Positions 22,781 through 34,830 of a stretch of DNA of 64,000 nucleotides are shown in pieces. Source of the DNA: Rhizophagus irregularis (taxonomy: Eukaryota > Glomeromycota > Glomeromycetes > Glomerales > Glomeraceae). Each line of letters begins with the position of its first letter. The stretch's first letter is position 1. The DNA lies in the NCBI RefSeq assembly GCF_026210795.1, contig NC_089431.1:1178001-1242000 (forward strand), read 5' to 3'. The notes under the pieces were generated by a model that ran no database searches, was not told where the DNA came from, and saw only the letters and a program-made list of their open reading frames with translations. A program made the position numbers and the translations under genes.

Positions 22781-25450
22781 TTAAGTATTTTGTTGCTTTA
22801 AAAGTACATCCAGAATTTCTTGAACATCTAAACATCCATTTTCTATAACTTTCTTATACCAATAAATAGCATTTTCTATATTTTTGGTAGTCCCTTCACC
22901 ATGTTCATATAAATATGCAAGACTTTTTTGTGCATTAATATTTCCTCCTTCTGCTGCCAATTTATATAAATCAAATGCTCCTACTTTATCAATATCAGTT
23001 TCAATTCCTTTCTCATAATAATATCCAAGTTTATATTGAGCATCAATAAATTCTTGATCGGCCGATTTTTTATAAAACTCGAATGCTGTAGCTTGATTTT
23101 TCCAAACACCCTTGCCTAATTCATAAAATTCACCTAATTTATATAACGCGACTCTATTATCACTTTCTGCAGCCTTATGGTACCAATAATTAATTTTATC
23201 TAAATCATTTGTTATTTCTTCAAAGTTGTTCTGGAAATTATTTCCAGCTGCTTCATTGTACAATTCAAACCCCTTTTCCTTATTAATTTCAGTTCCAATA
23301 CCATTTACATAACAATATCCAAGTTGAAATTTTGCTTCTATAAGTCCATTTTCAGCAGATTTTTTATAAAACTCAAATGCTTTAATTTTATTTATCGAAA
23401 CACCCTTGCCTAATTCATAAAGTTCACCTACATTATATTGTGCATATATATTTCCATTTCCTGCCGATATTTTAAACCAGTAAAAACTTTTTTCTAAATC
23501 TTTATTTGTTCCTTCGCCATGTTCATATAAGGACCCTAATACATTTTGAGCGTAAATATGTCTTTTTTCAGCAGCTATTTTAAACAATTCAAATGCTTTT
23601 ATTTTATTAATTTCAGTGCCAACGCCATTACTGTAACAATATCCAAGCTCAAACTGAGCTTCTAGATATCCTTGATCAGCTGATTTTTTGTAATATTCAA
23701 ATGCTTTTTTTTCATCTTTTTCCACACCTTTTTCATATCTGTAACATTTTCCCAGATTGCATTGTGCTATACTATGTCCGTTTTCTGCTGCTTTATTGTA
23801 CCAGTAAACAGCTTTTTCTAAATTTTTTCTTTCTTCATATAAAACCCCAAGATTATTTTGTGCAATGAAATGTTCTTTTTTGGCTGCTATTTCATATAAC
23901 TCAAATGCTTTTATTTTATTGACTTCTGTTCCAATTCCTTTATCATAATAGTATCCGAGTATAAATTGAGCATCTAAATATCCTTGATCTGCCGATTTTT
24001 TATAATATTCAAAGGCTTTAACTTCACTTTTTTCAACTTCGATCCCATGCCTATAGTAATAAGCTAAATCATACTGTGCTACTTCATATCCATTTTCTGC
24101 TGCCTTGGTATACCAGTAAATTGCTTTCTTTAGGTCAAGACTTTTATATAAAGTTCCAAGATTATATTGTGCAATTTTATGTTCTTTTTCAGCAGCAATT
24201 TTGTATAATTCAGATGCCTTCGTTTTATTAATTTTAATTCCAATTCCGAGACTATAACAAAGTCCAAGTTCAAATTGAGCATCTAAATATTCTTGATCAG
24301 CTGATTTTTTAAAATATTCAAAAGCTTTATTTTCATTTCTTTCTATACCATTTTCTCCATTTACATAAACTTTGCCTAAATTGTATTGTGCGAATTTATT
24401 TCCATTTTCTGCTGCTTTTTCATACCAGAAAATAGATTTTTCTAAATCTTTTACCATTCCAATTCCATATTGATAATAATTACCCAACATATTTTGTGCA
24501 AGTGAATATCCTCCTTTAGAAGATTCAATATAATATTCAATAGCTTTCTCATCATCTTTATTAATTCCTATTCCGTTTTGATAACAAATGCCTAAATTAT
24601 ATTGTGCATATATATTTCCTTTTTCAGTAGCTTTTAAATACCATTCAAATGATTTCTTTTCATTTTTTGTTATTCCTATTCCATTTTGATAACAATAACC
24701 TAAATTATTTTGTGCACTAGAATTTCCCCCTTCTGCCGATTTTAAATAACATTCAAATGCTTTAAACTCATCCTTACTTTTTCCTATTCCAAATTGAAAG
24801 CAGAAACCTAAATTATTTAATTCAGTTAATTCTCTCTTTTTGGTATATCCCATTTGATTTTGATTAAAATTTTTATCTGGTGATTCAAAATACTTCTCTA
24901 TTGTACTTAACTCATCTTTATATAAATTTATTTCTAATCCATTAAAATATTCAAAATGGTCATATGACATGATATTTTCCAACTTATTTGTAATTGAAAC
25001 TTTTTTACTTACAATAATATCTCCATAATAATAAAATGATAATAAATATTTTGCAATAATAATATTAAGTAAATGATACATAGAATTAATAGTACCATCT
25101 TTATTATTAATAGATAACGAATATAATTTCAAAGAATTATTTTTATTTTTATCAATAAATTTGGTATCATCATCATCAAAACCTATTATAATATTATTAT
25201 GTTCATAAAAAAATCCTATTAAACTTGAAAACCAATTTTCACTTTCTTTATGATTTTCCATTAATTTTAAAATTATTTCAGGATTTTTTTCATTATGATT
25301 TAAATAATCTTTCGTCCAATTTGTTAAAAAAATATTTTTAAATTTAGGATAATATTCTATTTTTATTATTTGACGATAAAAATCTTTTAAAAATTCTTTT
25401 AAAAAATTTTCATCATCTTTCGTTATATTATTATTATTATTTGAATACAT
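22781..25450 (-). CDS. Sel1-repeat (SLR/TPR-like) scaffold protein, 889 aa
   Basis: This intronless frame starts with MYSNNNNNITKDD. Residues 1 to about 205 are a helical N-terminal region (NWFSSLIGFFYEH, IIAKYLLSFYYYG) found ahead of Sel1 arrays. From about 205 to the end there are 18-19 Sel1 repeats of 31-38 residues matching LGxxYxxGxGxxxDxxKAxxxYxKAAExGxxxAQ. From the fifth repeat the units follow an A-B-C order five times. A ends KKSADQ-YLDAQ, B has GIGTEINKIKAFELY, and C has LEKAxYWYxKAAENG. In the fourth triplet the B/C region is degenerate (GNNFQNNFEEITNDL). Sel1 arrays form alpha-solenoids for protein binding. No kinase or BTB domain is attached. Partners are unknown. Confidence 0.9.
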   Translation of the reverse strand: MYSNNNNNITKDDENFLKEFLKDFYRQIIKIEYYPKFKNIFLTNWTKDYLNHNEKNPEIILKLMENHKESENWFSSLIGFFYEHNNIIIGFDDDDTKFIDKNKNNSLKLYSLSINNKDGTINSMYHLLNIIIAKYLLSFYYYGDIIVSKKVSITNKLENIMSYDHFEYFNGLEINLYKDELSTIEKYFESPDKNFNQNQMGYTKKRELTELNNLGFCFQFGIGKSKDEFKAFECYLKSAEGGNSSAQNNLGYCYQNGIGITKNEKKSFEWYLKATEKGNIYAQYNLGICYQNGIGINKDDEKAIEYYIESSKGGYSLAQNMLGNYYQYGIGMVKDLEKSIFWYEKAAENGNKFAQYNLGKVYVNGENGIERNENKAFEYFKKSADQEYLDAQFELGLCYSLGIGIKINKTKASELYKIAAEKEHKIAQYNLGTLYKSLDLKKAIYWYTKAAENGYEVAQYDLAYYYRHGIEVEKSEVKAFEYYKKSADQGYLDAQFILGYYYDKGIGTEVNKIKAFELYEIAAKKEHFIAQNNLGVLYEERKNLEKAVYWYNKAAENGHSIAQCNLGKCYRYEKGVEKDEKKAFEYYKKSADQGYLEAQFELGYCYSNGVGTEINKIKAFELFKIAAEKRHIYAQNVLGSLYEHGEGTNKDLEKSFYWFKISAGNGNIYAQYNVGELYELGKGVSINKIKAFEFYKKSAENGLIEAKFQLGYCYVNGIGTEINKEKGFELYNEAAGNNFQNNFEEITNDLDKINYWYHKAAESDNRVALYKLGEFYELGKGVWKNQATAFEFYKKSADQEFIDAQYKLGYYYEKGIETDIDKVGAFDLYKLAAEGGNINAQKSLAYLYEHGEGTTKNIENAIYWYKKVIENGCLDVQEILDVLLKQQNT

Positions 25451-28181
25451 TATGTTTTTTCAAGAAATTCTTTTTTTGTTGAAAAAAGAAATTTTTTTTT
25501 TTTATTTAATGCAATTTCGGAGTTTTCTGTTTCATATTCCGAAAAAAGAAATCTTGTATGGAAATCCTCATAAGTTGTGTCGCACCAATCAAAAGTATTT
25601 GTATGACTGGTGTTATTTACATTTGGTGTTATGAGAATATTGTATTATGCTTTGTATCGGTTATCAGAAGAACTTGAAAGGAATTAAAAAATCGTCAATT
25701 TATGCAAAGAATGACTATTTGTGTATTTTTTTTTTCTTAACGAATCAAAATATCATGGTTAAATAAAACTCGAATATAGAAATATTTTAAAAATCATAAT
25801 TCATTATTAACCTTATTGCCTCGTTCGAAGAATTCACGTCGTGACTGTAGTATATTCACTTCGAATATTTTTTTTATTACTTATTTACCTTATTTAAAAT
25901 TCTATTAATTTTGGAAGAATTTATCCAAACATTTTAATGCAATTTTAACTGATTAATTTTTGAATTAAGATGTGCTATTAACGTAACTATATATACACGA
26001 ATAAAGTAATATATATTTGATTTATGATAAAAGAAATTAAGCCGACAAGAATTTTTTTTTACATACGAGTTCAAATGTATTATATGTATTATGCTGCAAT
26101 TTCTACCGATCAGTAAAATCGTAAAAACTAGATTATTTTGGTGCTAAATTGTAACTCAAACCGATTTCAAGAAAATTTTGATAAATGGCCCAATGGAAAT
26201 GAATTAATAGACAAGTTTATACAGGATGCTCAATGAATATACTCGTGGTATATCACATGTTTGACACGGCACGATGACACATTTTTTTCCAATCGATAAC
26301 TATTGAATTAATCGAAAAATTGTCATATATATGCTTGACCCGAAATTTGATTTTTTTTTTTATGATATGTTATCCTACAGCCAAATGGTGATGATATTTT
26401 TTTATTAAAAGCTATAAATAAACTACAATCATATTATTTTAAATAACATGTAATCAATAGTTTGTTGTATTTATAAGCATGATCATCAGCAATTATTTGA
26501 TCGGGGTTAGAATATCACCAAACTGTCATGTTATTTTCATATTCATAGTAAAAATGACATCATTGATTACATACATCATGTTCGGCTGCGTTAATACGTA
26601 AGTTTAAAATTTTTAATAATTAATATACACTTTTATGATTACATATTTTTTTACACTTTATGCCTGCTTCAGTTATTTATTTGATGAATTCAGTTAAAAT
26701 ATTTATATTTAAATATGTCAAAAATGACTTATTAAATAAATGCATCAATACACGTTAAATAATATTTAAAATAAAGTTGGGCACGTTAATTAACAATCTA
26801 TCAATAAGTGTATTATCAGTAGAAGTTCAGAAAAAACCTTAATCGATTAATAATCGATTAAATTAATCAGTTAAATTTAATTTATAGTTAATTAATCGAT
26901 CAAACCTTAGTCGATTCCAAATATTTAATGAATAAGTAATTTTTTCATTCATCTATTTTGATTTTTTTTAAAATAATTTAACTTTAAATAGGTGATGTGA
27001 TGTAATGCTAGCTTGGTAAAAGATTCCAGATTCAAAATATTATTAATTATATTATCCTTGAAAAATTTGTTTGACCATAGTGAACAAATATTCTTTTTTT
27101 CAAATTATTACAGTATTTAAAGTATTTAACTAAATTAATCACTATTTTCATTTTTATAATTTCATAGTAATTTTTCATGGTAATTATATGATTATCAATT
27201 TATCATTTGTACCATTTAGCAAATAGGGATCTATCCAGGTGATTCCTGGATGCATCCAGGGTAACTACACTGGATTTTTGATCGATACGTCGTAAAGTGC
27301 ACGATATAGAGGACGACTTTATCTAGTGACATTATTAATTTTGGGCGCAGTATTATATTTAATTTAGGTGTTTAAAATTTTTAAGTGTTTAAATTTACTG
27401 AGGTCCGAAATGACCTTAAACTAGCGATTGGTTAATTAATTTAATTTACTGAATTCCGGAATGACGTTAACTCTACCATGATTAATTTTATTGGTCGGAG
27501 AATAACTAGGAAATTTTATAATTTGAGTAAATTTTTATATGTAGATCATTTTGAACTGAGATACGAACCACAATTTTATTTCAAAGGAAATTCCGACACA
27601 ATTTTTGGAGAAATTAATTTTAGCAATTTTGGAAATTTTTATTTTAATTGTTGACTTAATTTTTTAATTGATTTGAAATTATAATTTAGAAGTTAATTTG
27701 TTATTTTAGAATCAGATCGTCATTTAAATAAGCTTTATTTTACATAACAGAAATTCTTTTCTTTCTTAAAATTTCATTTTGATTTTAATTTTTGTTTTGT
27801 CTTTTGAACTATAAAAGCTCTTATTGTGCACCATCTAAAATTGATTCAACAAATCATGCACGTAAAGGTGCCCTACAACGCCCACTTGCCAACTTGGCTT
27901 AAAAACTATGTCGATCATTTTGCGGGGTGACTGTCGTTTGTAAATCTATTTATAATTTGAAACATCAACATATGTCTGTTTTTCTTTGATCATTCTTATT
28001 TTGGTAATTTTTAATGAACTTTTTTTTTTCATCACAATAATTCATTGTCTAATGAAATTATGGGCGTAAATAAAAAAATAACTAATGTAATCATTCTCTT
28101 AAAATAATTAATATGTATATAAGTCACTTTTCTCCCCGCGAAAAAATTTTTATAAAATATATACTATAACTAACAATAAAT
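25451..28181. other. gene-poor AT-rich stretch
   Basis: 2.7 kb without a supported gene. The 60-codon plus frame at 25452-25634 is within the Sel1 upstream region. Local direct and inverted motifs occur (taatcgattaataatcgatt at about 26840-26860, and tccagg motifs at 27230-27290), but no element boundary can be set. Confidence 0.4.
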
Positions 28182-30695
28182 ATGGTATATTCTGATTACA
28201 AATATTACAATAATTTAGATGATCCAGAAAATGATGAAGACTTTATAAATGGAGTCAAAGAAGTCTTGAAGCAACTTAATATTACAGAAAACATAAATGA
28301 TATAAAGGATTTTGTTACACTAATGAAGTTTATAAATAGATTAATGACAAAACATCATAATGATTTAGAAAGTGTTATTGCGGATACTGGGGAACCATCA
28401 TTGCTCGTTAAATCCGAAATTTATAATGAACGACATATCAAGTAGAAAAACGATGAGTTAATCCAGAAGATTATTAATAAATGTTTAGAAAATAACGATA
28501 AAGGAGAGCACAAATTTATGCTTGTGGTTTCGCATTTACTTCCAATTCTAGTTAAAAAATCCTATAAAAACCTAGTAGACAATCTCGCGATACAGCTCAA
28601 CTACAAAAAGATCCCGCAAAATTGGTGCAAAAAATTGGGTGAGGACAATAAATTCATTTCAATTCGTGAACATCTTTGGGGATATAGGTTTCCTAGTTCC
28701 AAGAAATCACTCTCGTCCACATTTGACAGGTTTGTATATATCATCCCTTTCACTTTCTCTTAATAAGTTCAATAGGATCACGCATAAATCGCTGTTATAA
28801 TATAAATTAGATTTAAAAAGGAACCTCGACATTACGCAACGTTGTGTTATGTACCATTACCTGGCCTATGTACCTTCCATGAGGATGCTAGTCGTAATCG
28901 TATTTATAGTATCTTGTTCCCCCGTGGCACAAGTCCCTTTATTCGAATGGTAATGTCTAATAAAGATGAGCTATTTTATGATGGACATGCTTATTCCAAG
29001 ATGATTGATTCTCCATTTTTTCATGCTATTGTCAAGTTCAAGTGGCATACCTTTGCACGGTGGTACTTTCTTACATATTTTATTGTCGTTGTTACTTGGT
29101 TCTCCCTTTTAATTGCATCATCCACTGTTGATTTAAATAAAAATATGGAAATTATCAATTTAAATAATGATTATACCGATAAAATTACTATAGCAGCAAC
29201 TAAAAGTTATATGGCAGCAGTTACAATGATTGGCAATCTTAATGATGCAACAAATACTTTTGTTAACAATATGACGATTGCAGAAGCATCTAAAAGCAAT
29301 ATTGAGTTGATTACGAAGGCGATCAGCAATGTGGCAGCTTCCAAAATTTATAATGTGAACTTCACTTCAGAAATTAACAAAGCGGCAATTGAGGCAGTTT
29401 ATAACGCAATAATTTACAACACGACGTTTACTGCAGGAATCAGCAACTCAACAATTACGACAATTAACAATAACTATGTTACAGAGATAAATAAAGCAAT
29501 TAGCGAAATCGACATCACTGCGATTAATAAATTAATTAACAGCACCGATGGTAATCAAATAATAATTGCATGCACAATCATAGAAATTATTATTATTTTT
29601 CTATTAGTCCGGCTTCTTATTATATTTAAAATAAATGGCTTGGCTAATCGAGTTCTTAGAGTCCCTTCGAGCTACGTCATAAGCACAGGAGTTCTTTTTA
29701 ATCTTATAGTTGTAATTCTAAAGCTGTCCCCTCCTGAAGCCTTCAGATCCTTAAAGAATTTTTTTCTGGAACATGGTTATGATTGTATCTCAGTTTTCCA
29801 AACTATCACAATCTTTATTTCAGTATTGTGTATAGTTGGATATCTATGTTTATTCAGGAATATTGGACTTTATGCCTATAGTAAGTATCGTAATAATTTT
29901 TCTCTATAAATGTTGAGCAAATCTATTAATTAACCACTCTATTATGCAGTTATTATGCATATTTGCAGAAGGGCTATATGTATACTTTTTCTTTTGGGCA
30001 TACTTTTGTTAAATGTTTCTTATGCAACAATGCGTATATTTGCAACGACCATACCTGATTTTGATGATGATAAAAAAATGTATAATAAAAATACGTATGA
30101 TAATTACATTAAAACATCAAATAACGTTTGGTCAGGGTTTTTAAATGCTAGTTACGACTATATGTATCCATGGGATAGTCGTTACTTTGTGTCTATAATG
30201 AGGATTGCTTTCTCATTGTTTGCATCCATCATAATCATGAACCTTTTGAGTATGTATATCAAGTTCATCGAATCTTTCTTTTTGTCTTTGCAGATTCTTC
30301 CTAATATTTTTTTTCCTTTGCAGTTGCATTTGTAAATAATGTCTATGAAGAAGTATACAAACGTAAGTACACTGAATGGACCATGTTTCGGGCGCGAGCA
30401 ATTGCTTACATTGAACTTACATGTTCAGTACCGAATAATTATTCTTTCTCAAGTTTTTGTTTTATAAATCGTAAAAATAAGTATGTTCAAAATTAGTATA
30501 AACGTATTTCTTTATATAATGTTACAGAATTGTATGATTTATTATATTGATTTGCTTATTTACATTATTTACAATTGCAGGGATTATTTTCCTCCAACCA
30601 TTATTTATGAAGCCAATACTGAAGAGTTTAAAAAGTGGCATGATGAATTACCTAATCTTGAGAAACAGTTGTTCGATTCCACTTATCCGATATAG
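28182..30695 (+). pseudogene. TRP-like ion channel gene with an in-frame stop in exon 1
   Basis: Five exons: 28182-28729, 28811-29880, 29950-30249, 30324-30480 and 30581-30695. Phases agree throughout and joined they are 730 codons. An in-frame TAG at 28443-28445 breaks exon 1, and the next ATG is at 28518. The N-terminal part (ELIQKIINKCL, LPILVKKSYKNL) resembles the cytoplasmic region of fungal TRP-like proteins. Six hydrophobic segments follow. S1 is WYFLTYFIVVVTWF, a loop of about 115 residues comes next, then IIIACTIIEIIIIFLL and further segments. The last ends NLLIAFVNNVYEEV, a pattern typical of S6 in TRP and related cation channels, with a charged C-terminal tail. The S1-S2 loop is rich in Asn-x-Ser/Thr sites. 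If the stop is real, the gene is a pseudogene or translates from 28518. A sequence error is also possible. Confidence 0.7.
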
Positions 30696-32795
30696 GACGA
30701 AACGGTTTATTTTGTAGAACTTTTTTCTTTTGAAGACGTTTAAAAAAACAACCTTTATTAGTTAGTCATTTCTAATAAAATTTACCAAAAAAATTTCTTA
30801 TTACCCAATATCATATGATATTTGTACATTAAATAAAAACTTTGATCTCTCTTTCAATTTAGTTTGGTTAAGAAATAATATTTTTAACAATTTAAAAAAT
30901 AATTCACACCAATCAGATTTAATAATATTGTCGACAATCGTTTATCAAACATTATGGTCATTATGCGTTTATTCAATAATAATATTTCACCGAAATCGTC
31001 TTACCCATAATCAACTTGTCTACCGACAGTCATTTTACTGACGGGATCAATTCACTTACAACTTTTTCGCCGATGGTCCTGTATGTCCGTCTTGGTCCTG
31101 AGGATCGACCAGTCATATAAAAGACCGCGGTCCGAGAAGTTACGTGATAATTCTGGCCGGCACTATAATGTTGGCCGGAATTATACCAGGCCGGCGTAGG
31201 ACCGGTCTTTCAGGACCGTAAAGTATTTTTAACCAAGAGGATTATATCACCGATAAATACTAAATAAATAACTGAATTTTTTTTTTATTAATTTTCATTA
31301 TCCAACATTATTTCATAATATAATAAATACTATTTATCATTTCAGTATCATACTGCTTATAAGCACAATGCTAAATGCACTTTATTTCATAGAAATTTCA
31401 TATTTGAACACTAGAAAATAAAAAAAATAAATATATAGAATGGATCAAGACTTAATATTAAAATTAAAAAAATATTAAATACTAAAAAGAAACAAAAATA
31501 TCAACTTAATAATAATTGTAGCTACCGACGTTATTAATTCCTAAAATAAATAAAAAAAATTTGGTGAATGATTTTAGGTGTAAAATAAATCGGACTCCAT
31601 AATCTTTTATAGTATTTATATGTTCTATTGCTGAAATTTAATCATTCCATGGTAAAAAACAAAAAAAAATCATGCTTATAAAAGTACATAACTGTACATT
31701 TTTGTAATGCAAACGCGATTTAGTTTTTGACGTAAAAATATGTGATTTATTTAAATTAAAAAGATCGAATTTCACTAAATGAATACTTATCGTTGGAATT
31801 AATTATGGCATATGGAGTTTATACGTAATCCGTAATGCCGTAATTCAAATACCGTAAAATAGAAATATTATGCGATACAAAAAAAAAGAAATCCATTTGA
31901 ATATATCAACATTGACGTTATAGATTTATAATTTATGACATTATTGAATATGTATTTATGAATAATATATGTCATATTCAAAATGCCGAATTAATAATTC
32001 GATAATTCCGAACGTATAACTAAATGTAATTACGGGCGCTCAATTGAAAAAATTCGAATAAAGCGATGCAATTTAAAACATCACATAAGACAATGAAACA
32101 AATAATTAAACCCACTCTCCTTACCCTAACAAGACCGTGCTTGCAATAAAAAATCTTTCTCCACTGCTAAAAGCCAACTAGCAGTTGATAACTCAGAAGT
32201 AATTACTAATTATTGCAAAAAACACTGAAAGGATTCCGGTCAAACGATTATACTACTACAAAAGAATGAATATTATTTATAAATATGATGGTCCGAAGAA
32301 AAATACTATTTAAAATATTAAATTCTTTGATATTTAATCTAAGAAAAGGAAAGATTTACTACTTACCTAGCATCTAATTTCATCGACTTGAACATCAAAG
32401 TTAAATTAATGATGAATTTCAAACTTTATCTCTTCTTTTCAACTAAAACCTTAATGTCAGGACTTAGCAGGAGTTATAAGCATCATTGAACGGAATAATG
32501 AAACCCAAAGTCCGTAGAAGTTATTGCATTGTAATGCATGTAATAATTATAGTATGTAGTACATCAGATGTTATCAGGTGTATAAAGTTAAAAGTTTCCG
32601 AATATACAGTACATAAAAAGGTAAGATCTCGGAATTAGAACCAAAAAGTCCTATAGGTCTTTCTGGTCCTTCCTTTTTTGGATACTTCTTTAAACTCATT
32701 ACTCATTAGTGCACTTATTTGTTTAAATTAAACTTATCTATTGCTTATCCATAAATATTCCCTGAATATCCGGATTTTACTACCCGGGTTCCGGA
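30696..32795. other. gene-poor stretch with a GC-richer inverted-repeat patch
   Basis: No gene is supported. Bases about 31120-31220 form a GC-richer patch whose arms aaagaccgcggtcc and ggaccggtcttt are nearly inverted, with gataattctggccggcac and tggccggaattata inside. It is likely a small foldback element. The rest is AT-rich. Confidence 0.45.
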
Positions 32796-34532
32796 TTGAC
32801 AGTTTGTATTTATGCCGAATATCCATTAAAAATAAAAATTTACGGCAGCCGGCACTATTGTAATTCCGGCTTTGAAGAAATGTGGAGTTCGTGTGCTGAT
32901 CACACCCAACTTATTTATGTTGTTCCAGAATCCCGCTTTAAGGGTAAATTCTTTCTCTTTAAATTTGTTGAAAAAAATAATATAATGTTAGAAAATATTA
33001 TTAAAATAAAAAACAATATGCATAATAATAAATTTCTAATTGAAAGAATTTTTATAGTAATGTTCTACGCTGTGAATAACGCCTCAAAATAGAACATGGA
33101 ACCGTCCATTATTTTATTAATACATACAAGTTTACTTATTATATCCTCTTTAGTCAATATGAAACAAAAAGGTTAATAAATACTGATTATTCATCTATAA
33201 CTGAATATTTTTGTTTTTTTTTACTCACCATATTAATATAATAATTTTGTGATATACAATCGTAGCAAATCAGCGTTTAAAAAGTTATGCATTACAACTT
33301 ATTAATTCGTATCCACTCAGTAGGTACAATAATATTTAATTGGCCACGTACCACCCAAATACCAATTTTTAATCGGGATAAGAATAATAAATAACGAAAA
33401 ACTCAATCACATTGAAATAAACTCCACATGCTTTTCGGAGAACCACGCAGACGCAAACAGCATGGCTACCTTTTTAAGCAGGTTGTTAACGACTTCATTT
33501 CATCAATATCCATGGAAATATATTAACTCGTTTATTTCGAAAGTAGAATCGTTCAAAGCACTAATATCCTTATTTGTTCTTCCATTTAAAGTAAGTTCAA
33601 AAATAACGTCATTTACCGCCATTTTTGCAAATATTGTAAAATCTTTCAATAAGTAAAATAATATTCATCGTAAAAGATTATTCCATTGGTATTTAATATC
33701 AAATCTCACAAATAACAAAGTATATTTAATAATAAGACTTAACAGGAATTATTATCAAAGATATTTTTCTTTTTTTTTTGACAGATGGCGTATTTCATTG
33801 TCAATATATATATGTATGAAAAATGTTAGATATATTTAGGCAAGAATGAATATTCTTTTCAAAGAATAATTTTTCGTTCTTTTTAAGGTAAGTCATTGTA
33901 AAGATTACCATAACTATTTTGATTTATAATTATTTATTTTCTGTGTCCATAGATCGTTGTAAAAAAATTGTAAAAATTGTATAATACGATCTTTCGATTA
34001 TTAATTATTATTACTAATTCTTTAAATTTATACCTTTTCAGAAAAGTTTCTTTGTTTGTTTGTCAAATTCGGGAACTTCAATGCATGAATGAAAGACTTA
34101 TTTCACGTGATAGTGTAACATGGATTTAAAAAATGCACAGCAAGTTATATGTTTACGATTGATCGAGTCGAGTTCTTTTAGTAAATGACATTTCCTTCTT
34201 TGAATGTTTTATTATTCATTGCTTTTATATTGTTTATAAATTTAGATCTAAATCTGTTAAGTGTTTTCGATTAGCTGAAATTGAGATAATCTTTCAACTT
34301 TTTCAAAAATCAATACCGTACATGTATGAAGAAAAAATAAAAAAATCTATTCATTTATTTATTAACAATATTTCATTTCTTTCCATTTACAATAATTACA
34401 AAAAAGTTTAATTTTTCTCTTTTAAAGGGAACTATAATAAGAAATGTTTATTAAACCATGAAATCGACTTGATAGGTAACGGTTCGCTAGCCGATTAGAA
34501 ATTAGAAATTTTATCCCGTATCAATCAGCCAT
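32796..34532. other. stretch with two unrecognised short ORFs
   Basis: The open frame 32796-33092 (98 codons) begins with non-biased residues (HYCNSGFEEMWSSCADHTQL) and then becomes Asn/Lys/Ile-rich. Only its first half looks coding-like and might be an exon or a relic. The frame 33462-33656 (64 codons, starting MATFLSRLLTTSF) is short and has no domain. Neither can be assigned. Confidence 0.3.
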
Positions 34533-34830
34533 ATTATTTGATCCTATATATAATAACAACAAAGATAATTATTCATCGCCACACTATAATTATTCATCAC
34601 CACAAATTGATAATTATTCATCACCATAAAAAAAGAACTCTCCCAACAACCTCCAAAAACACCTTAAATCTAAAATAATAAAACCACACGCGAAAACTCG
34701 CGATACGGTCGAAAGTGTGGGAAGAAAAATTACCTATAAATTAATCTAAAAATACATTAATATCTAAACCCAAAGCCAAGTTATTTTCGAACTGGCTTTC
34801 TGAGCCCATTAAATTATAGGATCAAATAAT
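34533..34830. repeat. inverted-repeat element, 298 bp
   Basis: Perfect 16-bp inverted arms attatttgatcctata (34533-34548) and tataggatcaaataat (34815-34830) enclose 266 bp. The left part has three imperfect copies of taattattcatcaccaca (about 34567-34628). No ORF is present. It is MITE-like, with no clear target duplication. Confidence 0.6.

Noticed and set aside
25452-25634. 60-codon frame starting two bases beyond the Sel1 start
   Set aside because: It is in AT-rich upstream DNA, with no domain and no support.
34567-34628. Possible CRISPR-like short repeat of taattattcatcaccaca
   Set aside because: Only three imperfect copies with almost no spacer, inside a eukaryotic foldback element.
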